64,000 nucleotides of DNA from Planctomycetota bacterium (GTDB lineage: Bacteria > Planctomycetota > Planctomycetia > Gemmatales > Gemmataceae). The position numbers and the translations under genes are program-made. The DNA is taken from contig JAIOPV010000148.1 in NCBI GenBank assembly GCA_021413735.1, forward strand, positions 1-64,000, read 5' to 3'. Position 1 is the stretch's first letter, and every line of letters starts with the position of its first letter. Of the stretch, positions 16,033 to 25,023 are shown in pieces. The notes beneath the pieces were generated by a model, which searched no databases, was not told where the DNA came from, and saw only the letters and a list, made by a program, of their open reading frames with translations.

Positions 16033-16379
16033 GAGTCTTCCCGGTCACGTGCCGCTAGCACCACACCTGCCGAATCGGTCGGCGTGTTCTCGTGTCGGAG
16101 CGTTGCAAGTCCGTACTTCGACGCTTCAGCCAGTGCCCGCGAGTTCAACCCGAACTTCTGGGCAACGCACGTCACATCTTCGCGGAACCCTGCTGGGTCG
16201 GTCCGTGGTGCGCGACACAGGCGAATCGTCGCCAGCAACTCGACTTCGCAGCCAAGACGGACCGCGAGCGCTGCATCGTCGAGTTCATACACCCGTCTGT
16301 ATTCCGCGAGTCGGAACCCGAGGAAGAACGAATCTGTCGATGTTCTGCGAGCGATCCGTTCGAGTGGCGTGGCATTCAT
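16029..16379 (-). CDS. small HTH-like regulatory protein
   Basis: This 116-residue protein has a segment LDDAALAVRLGCEVELLATIRLCRAPR that looks like an XRE-type helix-turn-helix (A-L-A-x-R-L-G-C, then recognition helix), followed by DVTCVAQKFGLNSRALAEASK. It overlaps the sigma factor stop by ATGA, with GGAGG directly upstream, and overlaps the ImmA-like gene by GTGA. The three are thus a tightly coupled regulatory trio. It may be a repressor or anti-sigma-like partner cut by the peptidase; nothing in the sequence settles this. Confidence 0.65.
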   Translation of the reverse strand: MNATPLERIARRTSTDSFFLGFRLAEYRRVYELDDAALAVRLGCEVELLATIRLCRAPRTDPAGFREDVTCVAQKFGLNSRALAEASKYGLATLRHENTPTDSAGVVLAARDREDS

Positions 16380-16972
16380 TTGGCACCTCCAACAGCTCGC
16401 GTGAGCCGTTTCTTGATTCGGTCTTTCCATTGCTTCGCGAGCGTGGCGAGTTCGTTGGGCGAGACATCTGCCAACCCTGGGATTGTCGCAAAGGCTGCGG
16501 AGCTGCGATTGCCGCATCGCATCAGTTCGAGGACCGCGGATTCGGTGGGGTCAAACGCAGCGACCTCAGCAACGAGACGGGGATCGTCCCAACTTGGCGA
16601 GTCGTTCGGGGAATGGTTCCCGTGAGCGACCGGTTCCGCGACAAATTCGAGGGAGATGATTTTGGGATGTTGGTTGTCCTTTGCGAAGAGGCTCGCCATT
16701 TTTCTCCGCGCAACCATCCGCAAGAACGCATCGAGTTCGAGCCTGTTTGGGTCGTAACGGCTGGGCCGCTTCACAACCGCGAAGATGGCATCAGCGGCAG
16801 CTGTTTCGCACTGCTCGGGGTCAGCGAATCGGGATCGCCGTTCCAGATAGTGTGTGACCGGGTTGAGAAACGCACTGAAGATTTCTCCGGGTGCGGTTGC
16901 AACTCCGGAAACCAAGTCGGTCGCCATCCGACACGTTTCGGCTTCAGTTGGCCAAGTGGAAGATTGGGGCAT
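16376..16972 (-). CDS. ECF-like RNA polymerase sigma factor
   Basis: This 198-residue protein has a region-2-like stretch: DPEQCETAAADAIFAVVKRPSRYDPNR followed by LDAFLRMVARRKMASLF. This matches the helices of planctomycete ECF sigma factors (DAVQDAFL... then F..WL...ARN). The C-terminal half (LADVSPNELATLAKQWKDRIKKRLTRA) could be region 4. I chose the ATG at 16972 because GGAGGG lies 5-6 nt upstream. A longer frame to 17119 has no such site and translates to low-complexity residues. It heads the minus-strand cassette and could control it. A candidate promoter lies at about 17100-17132. Confidence 0.72.
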   Translation of the reverse strand: MPQSSTWPTEAETCRMATDLVSGVATAPGEIFSAFLNPVTHYLERRSRFADPEQCETAAADAIFAVVKRPSRYDPNRLELDAFLRMVARRKMASLFAKDNQHPKIISLEFVAEPVAHGNHSPNDSPSWDDPRLVAEVAAFDPTESAVLELMRCGNRSSAAFATIPGLADVSPNELATLAKQWKDRIKKRLTRAVGGAK

Positions 16973-17162
16973 GTTTTGCCCTCCATTTCTTCCACAGAAC
17001 GTATCGGGGACGACAAGGCGGCGCCGATGTCGGTTGCAACAAAACGAGTGCTTCTCGCCACCGTCGGGCACTCCACGCTTATTTCTGGTGTCGAACCGAT
17101 TCACATATGTTAGATTCATCTTCTTGAGTCAAACTATTTCGTACTAAGCATTGCTCGTCCCC
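16973..17162. promoter_or_regulatory. divergent promoter region between two nuclease-ATPase operons
   Basis: This 190-bp gap separates the sigma factor (minus) from the winged-helix-like gene (plus). Around 17095-17150 it is much richer in A and T than its surroundings. On the minus strand TTGACT lies near 17127-17132, with CATATG 17 bp downstream. On the plus strand TTGAGT overlaps the same spot. Both are weak candidates and the exact start sites are unknown. Confidence 0.4.
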
Positions 17163-18443
17163 ATGCCGAAGGTCAACGCGATTGCTGTTCTGGCCGACAA
17201 CCTCGTGACGGATTTGGCGACCAGTCGGGCGAGCAGTACCGACTACCCTATCTGCTTGGATCGCCTTTCCACCCGACTATTACCGCGTCCTGATCAGGAG
17301 GCCTTGCTGAAGGCGGTCGCGAATAAAAAGTTCACGTCGCGGGCTATCGTGGCTGTGAAGGGCCGCGCGGACGCCCCGGTCGCGCTGCGAGAACACCTCT
17401 CCGAGCTTGCCGCCAGCCCGCTGACATTGGAAGTGGCTCTCCGGGTAAAGGGGGAACAGGGTGCCCCGCCCTGGTTGCCAAAGCAACTCGCGGGGGCGGT
17501 TCACAAGGATCTCAAGGCAGGTTTTCTGAAGGCGATCAACGAGCGGGTCGAGCGAGGCGATCTTCCCGCTTTCGCCGTCGCGGTGAGCAAAGGGAAGACT
17601 GTTGTTCTCTACCACCGGGACCGTCCGCCGCCACCGCCTCCACCGTCGCCGTCGGTTCAAGACGCGGAACGGCTCGTCGATCTCATCCGTCGGCGGTGCC
17701 GACCGGGAGAGCCAGCACCTCTCATCACCGTGGCGGCCCTGGAAACAGAGGCCGGGTTGACGCCTGCGGCCTTCAAGAAGGCGGCGAAAGAGCCGACGTT
17801 CGCCGAGGCGGTGACGCAGGTGAAAGTGAAGCCGAACGACGTCCTTGTGACCCCGAACGGGACCGGGGACGAGTTCGGACGGTTCGTTACCGGGCCGCTG
17901 CTGACTCGGTTGCTCGCCGGCTGTGCCCGGACGAGTGCCCATGCGTTTCCGACAAAGGAACTTGTGGGGCAACTGGCGGACAAGGGGCGGCAGCAGCAGG
18001 TCGCGAGTCAGTTGAACCGTCACGATCTCGCAAGCGAATTGCCCACCGGTGTTGGGTGCGTGCTCCTCAGCGACGGCAAGGCCGGGGGTCAGAATGTGTT
18101 CTTCTCGCTCGAACACCTCCGGGCCGTGCGATCGGCAGCCTCACCGTCGGCAGAATCGACCCCACGAGTGACGGACGACTTCGCGACAGCGTTCGACGCC
18201 GCGTTCGCCCGTATCGACCGCGAGCGCGGGTCCAACAACTTCGTCAGCCTGGTGAACCTGCGGTCAGCCCTTCCGAGCGTGTCGCGGGAGACATTCGACG
18301 CCGGATTGCAACAACTTCGCCGCGAACGGCGGTACGTGCTCACCTCGGACGAGCGGTACGACGGACTGACCCCGGAGCAGCAGGCTGCTGCGATACGGGA
18401 AGAGGGCGAGTTCCTGCTCCACGTGTCCCGAGGCCGGCCATGA
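17163..18443 (+). CDS. unknown protein with C-terminal winged-helix-like domain, first gene of a three-gene operon
   Basis: The product has 426 residues. The N-terminal 150 residues are helical and unrecognised. A proline run (PPPPPPPSP, about 160) links to a middle part, and the last 90 residues (RGSNNFVSLVNLRSALPSVSRETFDAGLQQLRRERRYVLTSDERYDGLT) read like a winged-helix DNA-binding domain. The ATG at 17163 lacks a clear Shine-Dalgarno; an in-frame TTG lies 12 nt upstream. It overlaps the ATPase gene by ATGA. Its likely role is DNA or partner recognition for the two ATPases downstream (inference). I do not recognise a named family. Confidence 0.7.
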   Translation: MPKVNAIAVLADNLVTDLATSRASSTDYPICLDRLSTRLLPRPDQEALLKAVANKKFTSRAIVAVKGRADAPVALREHLSELAASPLTLEVALRVKGEQGAPPWLPKQLAGAVHKDLKAGFLKAINERVERGDLPAFAVAVSKGKTVVLYHRDRPPPPPPPSPSVQDAERLVDLIRRRCRPGEPAPLITVAALETEAGLTPAAFKKAAKEPTFAEAVTQVKVKPNDVLVTPNGTGDEFGRFVTGPLLTRLLAGCARTSAHAFPTKELVGQLADKGRQQQVASQLNRHDLASELPTGVGCVLLSDGKAGGQNVFFSLEHLRAVRSAASPSAESTPRVTDDFATAFDAAFARIDRERGSNNFVSLVNLRSALPSVSRETFDAGLQQLRRERRYVLTSDERYDGLTPEQQAAAIREEGEFLLHVSRGRP

Positions 18444-20626
18444 CTTCGCCTACCGCCCCGACCGCTACCTCAACCGGCAAGAAGTCCCGGCCGGTTGATG
18501 CGTTCCTGACCGCCCTCGCCCGGAGCAACCCGTTCAGTCACCACCGGGTGACCGCCACCGGGGCGCAGCCGATCGACGTGCCAAGCATTCACGACGCCGA
18601 GTTCCGCACCCTGATCTCGCTTGCTGAACGGGTATGCGATCAGGACGAGGCAGTTGGGGTGGTCGTCTGGGGCGAGTCCGGGTCGGGCAAGAGCAACCTG
18701 TTGCGCCGGCTCGCGGAGTGGGCCGCCGACGGGCGGGCCGTGTCGGTCAATTTCCTCGAACTCCAGGCAGCTCCTGACCGGCTTCACCGGGCCGTACTCA
18801 CCGCCGTCGTCAGCGCACTCACGAATGGTTTCGCACCTCCGTGGCACCGGACCCCGCTTTACCTGCTGCTGGAGGGGCTGATCCGCCCGGCGCTCCCGGT
18901 CGGAAAGCAAAAACTGTCGCCAGCCGACTTGGGCCGGGTGTTCCGGGATCAGATGACAGGTCCGGTCGCGGCGGCCGGAGCCACGCCGGTGGTTCGTTCG
19001 ACGGTCGAACTGTTACTCCGCTTCCTGACGGCGGCGTTGGCGGAGAAATCCCGCCGAGCGGATGGGAGTCCTGCCGACGCGATCATGCGGCGACTCAGTG
19101 GAGACGCTCTCGACGAGGAGGAGGCGAAGGCTGTCGGCGCGCGCGGGGCGGACGCTGTGAACCCACTCGATGCAGCCGACAGTACCCGTGTGCTCGCCCT
19201 CCTCGCGCAGGTGGCTCGCCTCAACCGCCGGCCGCTGATCCTTTGCTTCGACCAAATCAACAGTCTCCCACGGCAACAGATTGCCGACGTGTCCCGACTG
19301 CTCCACGAACTAAATGACCGCCTGCGGAATACCCTGCTGGTTCTCTCGGAGGTCCGCATCGAGTTGGTGAACCTGACGGAGACAGGTGTGATCTCTCAGG
19401 CGACGTGGGACCGGCTGGCGGCGAACAAGGTCGAAATGCCGCGTCTCACTGTCCCCGAAGGTCGCCGCATCCTCGAAGCTCGGCTGGAGCAATTCCTCAC
19501 GCATTTCGAGGGCGAAGAAGAGGTTAAACGGCATTACACCGAGGATCCGCTGTTCCCGCTTGGCGAGGCGTGGTTCGCGAACCGTTTCAGTGCTTCCGTC
19601 GATGTCCGTCCGCGACGGATGATTGACGCTGCTCGGGAGCGGTGGGATGAACTCCAGAAGTCGCTCGACGCGGCACCCGACAAGGGGAAGTGGCTCGAAC
19701 ATTGGCCGAACTTCAGCCGCGTCGATCTGCCGGTCAAGACGAGCGAGCAACTGATCGACGAGCAGGTCGAGAAGGCCATCGGCGGTCGGGTCGCTCGACA
19801 CGCGGCCGCTCCGAACGGTCTGCCGCCGAACGCCGACAACCTGTGCGGGCTGGTCGAGTCGCTGCTCGCCGCTGGCGGGTTTGGGCTGGCCGTCGGTCGG
19901 CCGAAACGCGGCTCGCCTTACGATCTGCTCGTCCGGTCCCCGAAATCCGGTGGCGGGGAGACGACCGCCGGCCTGGTCTTCCTGGCGACCGGCAGTTCAA
20001 ACAGCATCACCAGCGCTCTTGGCCGGTTGGCCGGAGACGCGAAGCGACCAGACCGGGTCATCCTCGTCACAGACCAACGGTTGCCACTCGCATTTGGCCG
20101 TGCCGCGAAGGCTCAGGGGCGCAACCACTACGCCGCCCTGGAAGCGACGGCCGGGTTTGAGCACGCCGAACTGCCGTTCGCCGAGTACGCTGCGCTGGAA
20201 GTCCTCGACACGGTCGGTCGGCAAGAGTCGGACTTGGAGATCAGCCCACCCGGCGGCACATCCCGGCCTCTCAAGCGGGACGAGGTAATCGCGTCGTATC
20301 GCCGTACAGGGCGGTTCACGAAACATCCCTTACTCGGCCGGTTCGTTGGGGTCACTCCGCCGACTGCGACGACGCTCACCGACGTCGAGGTCCGCACGTT
20401 CGTGGGCGGTCAAGTGGCGCTCACTGTCGGAACAGACACCCACGAACTGGCCCGGCAGTTCCTCAACGGACTCCCCGCCGACCGCCGCGCCGGGCTGGAC
20501 ACGGCCGCGTGCCGATCCCGGATTGAAGCAGTCGCAAAGACGATGGCCGAGGCTGGAGACATTACGATGACCCGCTTGGGCGACGGCTACTTCCTCCTCC
20601 CGAAGCGCCGGCCCGCTGCCGGCTGA
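18440..20626 (+). CDS. AAA/STAND-like P-loop ATPase of the three-gene operon
   Basis: The product has 728 residues. It has a Walker A GESGSGKSNL at about residue 75 and a Walker B LILCFDQIN at about residue 270, followed by an ORC/Cdc6-like sensor region (LRNTLLVLSEVRIELVN). The region after residue 470 (CGLVESLLAAGGFGLAVGRPKRGSPYDLLVRSP) is reminiscent of a restriction-like fold but lacks a clear motif. The last 200 residues end in a winged-helix-like TRLGDGYFLLPKR. It is coupled to the first gene by ATGA and precedes the nuclease-HerA gene by 22 nt. Such ATPases act as sensors or loaders in defence systems; that role here is inferred. A frame opening at 17696 would include a shadow of the preceding gene. 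Confidence 0.8.
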   Translation: MTSPTAPTATSTGKKSRPVDAFLTALARSNPFSHHRVTATGAQPIDVPSIHDAEFRTLISLAERVCDQDEAVGVVVWGESGSGKSNLLRRLAEWAADGRAVSVNFLELQAAPDRLHRAVLTAVVSALTNGFAPPWHRTPLYLLLEGLIRPALPVGKQKLSPADLGRVFRDQMTGPVAAAGATPVVRSTVELLLRFLTAALAEKSRRADGSPADAIMRRLSGDALDEEEAKAVGARGADAVNPLDAADSTRVLALLAQVARLNRRPLILCFDQINSLPRQQIADVSRLLHELNDRLRNTLLVLSEVRIELVNLTETGVISQATWDRLAANKVEMPRLTVPEGRRILEARLEQFLTHFEGEEEVKRHYTEDPLFPLGEAWFANRFSASVDVRPRRMIDAARERWDELQKSLDAAPDKGKWLEHWPNFSRVDLPVKTSEQLIDEQVEKAIGGRVARHAAAPNGLPPNADNLCGLVESLLAAGGFGLAVGRPKRGSPYDLLVRSPKSGGGETTAGLVFLATGSSNSITSALGRLAGDAKRPDRVILVTDQRLPLAFGRAAKAQGRNHYAALEATAGFEHAELPFAEYAALEVLDTVGRQESDLEISPPGGTSRPLKRDEVIASYRRTGRFTKHPLLGRFVGVTPPTATTLTDVEVRTFVGGQVALTVGTDTHELARQFLNGLPADRRAGLDTAACRSRIEAVAKTMAEAGDITMTRLGDGYFLLPKRRPAAG

Positions 20627-20648
20627 CTCCGGCCCGACTGGTGCCCCA

Positions 20649-22892
20649 ATGCCGCCTGTCCGCTTCAGCGTGTCGCAGGTCTGCGCGGCCGCCGCCTGCG
20701 CCCGCATCTTGTACTTCGACGCAGTCCACGCCCGGACCAATCTCCTGCCTCGACCGACCGTCACTCGAATCTGGCGGCCGGGCGACGACGTCACCGCTGC
20801 CGGGTCGCTGTTTCACGCCGCTGTGGACGCCTTCCACCGCGAACACCGCCGATTGTTCGCCACCCCACAGTTGACAGCTCTGCTCACCCCGATGCCGAGC
20901 CGGGATGCGCTCGCCGCAACACTCCTCCAAACCTTCTACTGGGAGTGTGTTGATCGCGACGCACTGGCCACCAAGGACGCGGAACAGCAGCGGGCGTTCA
21001 TGGGCGTGCTCCGCAACTACACCGGCGAGTTGGCCGATGTGCTGACCTATGCTCTCGGCCGTGGCCGTGAATCCTCCATCGTGTTGGATGAACTGTTCGC
21101 CGACACCCGTCGACGGGTAGATGTGACGTTCCCGGTCGGTCCCGCCGGGGAACCAGTCCACGTCACGGGGGTACTCGACTACGTGTTCCACGACTGGCGA
21201 ACGGGCCGCGATCGCATCCTCGACTACAAACTCCTTCCCCCAGCCGCTGCCGACAAGTTCCAGGTCGGTATCTACGCCCTGATGCACCACGTCCAGCACC
21301 GGACAGAGCCGTCGGCCGGAGTGCTCTATCTCCACCCGCGACGGGAACTCCACGAACTCTCCTGGGAGGAGGTTCGGGGTGGCCGAGCGACCGTGTTCAA
21401 TCTGCTCGCGTCGATGCGGGAGTGGGTCGGGTACGACGAAGTCGCGAAGACTGGGTTGAAGCCGCCAGGCTCCCCTGATGTCTGCTCGCGGTGCAAGTGG
21501 CGGCACGAGTGCGTGCGGCGGCTGGGACCCGTGGATGAGGGAGAGCGACTGACGCACTGGACGGACGCAGCCGCCGACCCGATTAGGCCCGAGGTTCGCT
21601 CGCCCAGCGACGAACCGGACCCACCGCCCTCACCGGAGCGGACACAAGGCGGCCTGTGGCTCGGGCACACCGACGCTGGAACACCTGCCGAAGTTCCGCT
21701 GACGGCGCTGCCCACGCACGTTGCCGTGGTCGGGGCAGCCGGGAGCGGGAAGACGTGGCTGGCGAAGGCGGTCGCCGAGGAAGCGGTGTTGGCCGGGGTC
21801 GCGGTGCTGGCGATAGACCCACAGGGTGATCTCGTCCAGTTCCTCCGCCCGGCCGACCCGACGAAACTGTCCCCCGCCGAGCGCGAGCGTGCGGCCCGGT
21901 TCACACAAACCGCTGCGGTGCGAGTGTTGACGCCCGGCACTGACCACGGAGAGCGAATCAGCCTGAATCCGCTGAAGTTGCCAACTGCCGGCGGGGCGGA
22001 TGTAGACGATCTGCTGGCGACCACCGCCGGCCACCTCGTCACGCTGGCGAAGGCGACCGGGGAAGTTGAGTCGCAGAAGACGTTCGTCTTCCAGTTGCTG
22101 CGGGCGCTGACCCGTGGCCCGGCCCGTGACCTGAGTTTGGGAGACATCGCGACCGCTCTCCGCGACCCAACCGCAGCCGGGCTGGACGACCCTGATCGGT
22201 TCGTGCGGAAGGCTGAGCGGGAGCGGCTGGCCCGGCAGTTGAACAACCTGGAGCATGGTCCGGCGGCCCGATTGTTCGTCGGCGGTCGTCAACTCGACCT
22301 GGGCTGGCTGGCGACCCCGCCGACACTTGGTCACGTGCCGCTCAACGTGGTCTACCTGAACGCCCTGGCGGACGACGCCGAGAAGCAGGGGTTCGTAGCG
22401 GCGCTGGCGGTGGAGGTGTATCGTTGGATGGTCGCGTCTGGGGGTTCGGCCGGGCGCCCGCGGCTGCTGTTCTACCTCGACGAAGCGCGTGACTATCTGC
22501 CGGCTGGAACGTCTCAGCCGCCGGCGAAGAAGCCGCTGTTGCGGTTGTTCGCCCAGGGGCGGAAATATGGGGTTGCGTGCTTGGTGTGTACTCAAAGCCC
22601 GCGGTCAGTGGACTACAACGTGTTTGGCAACTGCAGCACGAAACTGATCGGCCGGTTAGAGAGTGCCCAGGATGTGGACCGAGTGCGGGAGTGGTTCGCG
22701 CCACAGGGTCCACCGCCAGCGTGGGTGGCCGGACGGGTGGGAGCGGAGCGGGGGACGTTCGTCGGACGCTGGCCGGGCCAGCCGGGCGGAATCGATGGCG
22801 TGAGTTTCCGGAGCCGCAACCTGCTGACGGCACACGAGGGTGCGTGGTCACCCGAGCGGGTCGCCGAGGAAGTCGCCGCACGGAAAGTGTGA
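20649..22892 (+). CDS. Cas4-like PD-(D/E)XK nuclease fused to a HerA/VirB4-type ATPase
   Basis: The product has 747 residues. The N-terminal 300 residues look like a Cas4/RecB nuclease: FSVSQVCAAAACARILYFD (Cas4-like CPR..YL cysteine), GVLDYVFHDW... then ILDYKL (PD-(D/E)XK core), the QVGIYAL helix, and a CSRCKWRHEC cluster that can complete a four-cysteine Fe-S site. After a proline-rich linker the ATPase begins: GAAGSGKTWLAKA (Walker A, about 365), FYLDEARDYLP (Walker B), and LFAQGRKYGVACLVCTQSPRSVDY...GNCSTKLIGRL, typical of DUF87 HerA-like ATPases. This is HerA-NurA logic in one chain. It ends the operon. Confidence 0.88.
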   Translation: MPPVRFSVSQVCAAAACARILYFDAVHARTNLLPRPTVTRIWRPGDDVTAAGSLFHAAVDAFHREHRRLFATPQLTALLTPMPSRDALAATLLQTFYWECVDRDALATKDAEQQRAFMGVLRNYTGELADVLTYALGRGRESSIVLDELFADTRRRVDVTFPVGPAGEPVHVTGVLDYVFHDWRTGRDRILDYKLLPPAAADKFQVGIYALMHHVQHRTEPSAGVLYLHPRRELHELSWEEVRGGRATVFNLLASMREWVGYDEVAKTGLKPPGSPDVCSRCKWRHECVRRLGPVDEGERLTHWTDAAADPIRPEVRSPSDEPDPPPSPERTQGGLWLGHTDAGTPAEVPLTALPTHVAVVGAAGSGKTWLAKAVAEEAVLAGVAVLAIDPQGDLVQFLRPADPTKLSPAERERAARFTQTAAVRVLTPGTDHGERISLNPLKLPTAGGADVDDLLATTAGHLVTLAKATGEVESQKTFVFQLLRALTRGPARDLSLGDIATALRDPTAAGLDDPDRFVRKAERERLARQLNNLEHGPAARLFVGGRQLDLGWLATPPTLGHVPLNVVYLNALADDAEKQGFVAALAVEVYRWMVASGGSAGRPRLLFYLDEARDYLPAGTSQPPAKKPLLRLFAQGRKYGVACLVCTQSPRSVDYNVFGNCSTKLIGRLESAQDVDRVREWFAPQGPPPAWVAGRVGAERGTFVGRWPGQPGGIDGVSFRSRNLLTAHEGAWSPERVAEEVAARKV

Positions 22893-22960
22893 CAGTCGGT
22901 TCGCCCCGAGGCTGGCTTCACACGGATCCATTCGGAGACCAGCAACCAGCCTCGCGTTTG

Positions 22961-23215
22961 TTATGAACTTGGAGGTGCAATTGGGGTCCAGCGATGAAGC
23001 AGGAGCAGCACGAAGGCAACCCAGTGCCAATCAGCGAGGGTCGCAGGCAAACGCTCGTAATCCCTCGCCAGTCGGCGGAATCGACCCATCCAGCCGTATG
23101 AACGCTCGACCACATCGTCTGGGCAACAGCACGAATCCTTTCTTTTTCGACTTCGATTTGGGCTTCTTCGTGCGGTCAGGCTTGACCACCCCAACGTGAT
23201 CCCGTGGGCACCCGC
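22961..23215 (-). pseudogene. IS5-type transposase C-terminal remnant, frameshifted
   Basis: In one minus frame VKPDRTKKPKSKSKKKGFVLLPRR appears. It continues in another frame as VVERSYGWMGRFRRLARDYERL, which together match the conserved [23 protein letters not shown]..DYE end of IS5-family transposases. The junction (CGATGTGGTCGAG) lacks two bases needed for RRWVVER. No 5' part or terminal repeats were found, so this is a decayed fragment. Confidence 0.8.
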
Positions 23216-23216
23216 C

Positions 23217-23642
23217 TCAGCGACCGGTTGGTTCCGGTGTCTCTGGGGGAATAATGCGAATGTTCTCGACCCGGGCCGCCGTCATGTCACGATGTGCGTT
23301 GAAGGTCAACCCCTCGTCGAAGCCGAGGCAGTTGACGAGGCGTGCTGCGGCCTTCAGGCTGAATGCTTCGTGCGGGTGCATCACCCGGTCTTGGTGGGCG
23401 TCTGAGAAGTAGAGAAAGACCAACGTCTTCCGTCCTGAGCAGCGGAGACGCGAAAGAATTTCGCACGCGAGAAGGAGCCGAATGAGGGAATCAGCGGTTA
23501 GAAGGCGGTCGTGAACGGTGAACCCGTCCACGAGATAAGGAAGGTTGGAAATCTGAACCATAAGTTCGCCGACGGGGAAGGTGAACGACTTAGTTTCGTC
23601 CCGCTTACCCGCGTTGTGGATCTGGATCTCGGATGTCATCAC
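23217..23642 (-). pseudogene. PRPP-synthetase-like N-terminal half
   Basis: This 141-residue frame matches the N-terminal domain of ribose-phosphate pyrophosphokinase. It has FPVGE (compare FPNGE), LLLACEILSR, then YFSDAHQDRVMHPHEAFSLKAAARLVNCLGFD. This parallels the family's YFPYARQDR...GE.FSLK...IN.LGFD, and FNAHRDMT parallels DPHSDVT. The second domain with the PRPP-binding loop is absent: the frame ends shortly after residue 125. It is either a truncated gene or a standalone half. It lies next to the IS5 remnant, which favours truncation. Confidence 0.6.
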
Positions 23643-23855
23643 CCCTCTCGTTCACAGTCCCCTCGACGCAGGAGACGCGAGCTTGCGAGCGATGAGCGTC
23701 TGCTGCACGAAGTGGCCGGAATCGGGTGGGGAGAGTCGCTTGCATGGGGCGCAATGGCGTGACCCTGAAATTCGCGCAAGCGGAAAGGACGAGAGCGCTA
23801 TCCGGCAACCAGCAGGCAAGGCAGGGTCGGCAATTCGTGGCAAAGCACCAAGCAT

Positions 23856-24524
23856 TCAACGCTTCGAAGGCTCAGTGACCTTCTGAGGTTGCGAATCGTT
23901 CTTCTGAGTCGTGGCTGGCTGATCTGGGACAGGCGGCGCGGCGACTGGCTGAACTACGGGGAGCGGTGGTGGAGAAAGCACCGGGAAGTACCAAGTCGGC
24001 ACGAGCAAGAGCAGAAACATCCCGCTCACGACAAGCGGTACAGTGAAAAACAGCTTGTTCGCTCCTGCGTTCTCTTCCATCTCTTTCCGATACCTGTTCG
24101 TGGTCACGGCTCGAAAGGCGGTTGCGCCCAGGCACGGAGAGTTCTCGGGAGTCGAGCCCGTATCACCGCTTCGTTCTAATCCTTCGCCGATCTTTCGGTA
24201 GAGCTCAACGTAACTCCGTGACCGGCCACCGATCCCTGCCCATATATATCCCGCGACGGCACCCAGGAGGCAGAACAGAGACATCGCCAGTTTCCCGCCG
24301 AGCGTATCTGACCGGGTGGCAAGTTGCACCCATCCGGCCGCAAGGATGGCGGAAAAGACCAGGAAGGCGTTGAAACGGCTGACGGACGTGGCTTCCGACG
24401 CCCCAATGAGGGCGACGGTGGCGGCATACTTCTCTTTTTCGCCGACCTTGCCTCCCAACGCGGCAACCAAGGGGCTGCTCGTTTGTCCTTCCGCTGTCTC
24501 GTTTGGCACGACCTTACTCCTCAA
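23856..24524 (-). CDS. hypothetical membrane protein with proline-rich C terminus
   Basis: This 222-residue protein has three likely membrane segments: FNAFLVFSAILAAGWVQLAT (about 52-71), LAMSLFCLLGAVAGYIWAGIGG (about 79-100) and FFTVPLVVSGMFLLLLVPTWYF (about 160-181). A Pro/Gln-rich tail follows. No family was recognised. It stands alone among remnants, with no operon partner. Confidence 0.55.
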   Translation of the reverse strand: MRSKVVPNETAEGQTSSPLVAALGGKVGEKEKYAATVALIGASEATSVSRFNAFLVFSAILAAGWVQLATRSDTLGGKLAMSLFCLLGAVAGYIWAGIGGRSRSYVELYRKIGEGLERSGDTGSTPENSPCLGATAFRAVTTNRYRKEMEENAGANKLFFTVPLVVSGMFLLLLVPTWYFPVLSPPPLPVVQPVAAPPVPDQPATTQKNDSQPQKVTEPSKR

Positions 24525-25023
24525 GTATCTGACCCACTATCCGATGTTCGCTCCACGGAGCCGAGTCTTTATTGCATTTCACTCGGGGCGACACTGCAAC
24601 CAACATCGCGCGAAGGCCTAATAGCGCTCTCCCGAAGGCAGGAGGTGCGCAATGGAATGCTTCTGCTGTCGCCGTCGATCCGCCCCAACCCCACCACGAG
24701 AATGGTCCAGAAGTCGTAGTGAGCGTTCGTTCATGTCGTGAGCTGCCAGGGTCCGTCATCTTTAGGATTCTCACGTTGGCGGCTCGAATCTTCTCGCCAT
24801 CTTGGAATCATTCGACGATCGCGACGCGTCCGTTCATCAACCTTCGGCCGAAAACGCGGCGGTGTGCCCGACCGACGCAGGCAAGGATCGCAAGGGGAGC
24901 CGATGCTGGCCAGGTGGATCGGTGCACATACTACATCGAAGCACCGGGCCCGAGTCCACTTTCACATTCCGCATGGGAATAGGTGATGGAGAATCGGGTC
25001 CGCATCATGGCGGTGGACTTCCC
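24525..25023. other. intergenic region, nothing recognised
   Basis: About 500 bp lie between the membrane protein and the broken dehydrogenase. I see no gene, RNA or repeat that I can support. The frames present have no family features. Confidence 0.4.

Noticed and set aside
16973-17119. 49-residue upstream extension of the sigma factor
   Set aside because: The residues are low-complexity, while the ATG at 16972 has a strong GGAGGG site.
17696-18440. Upstream extension of the AAA ATPase to 17696
   Set aside because: The extension overlaps a recognisable winged-helix-like gene in another frame, and the ATG at 18440 has the typical ATGA coupling.
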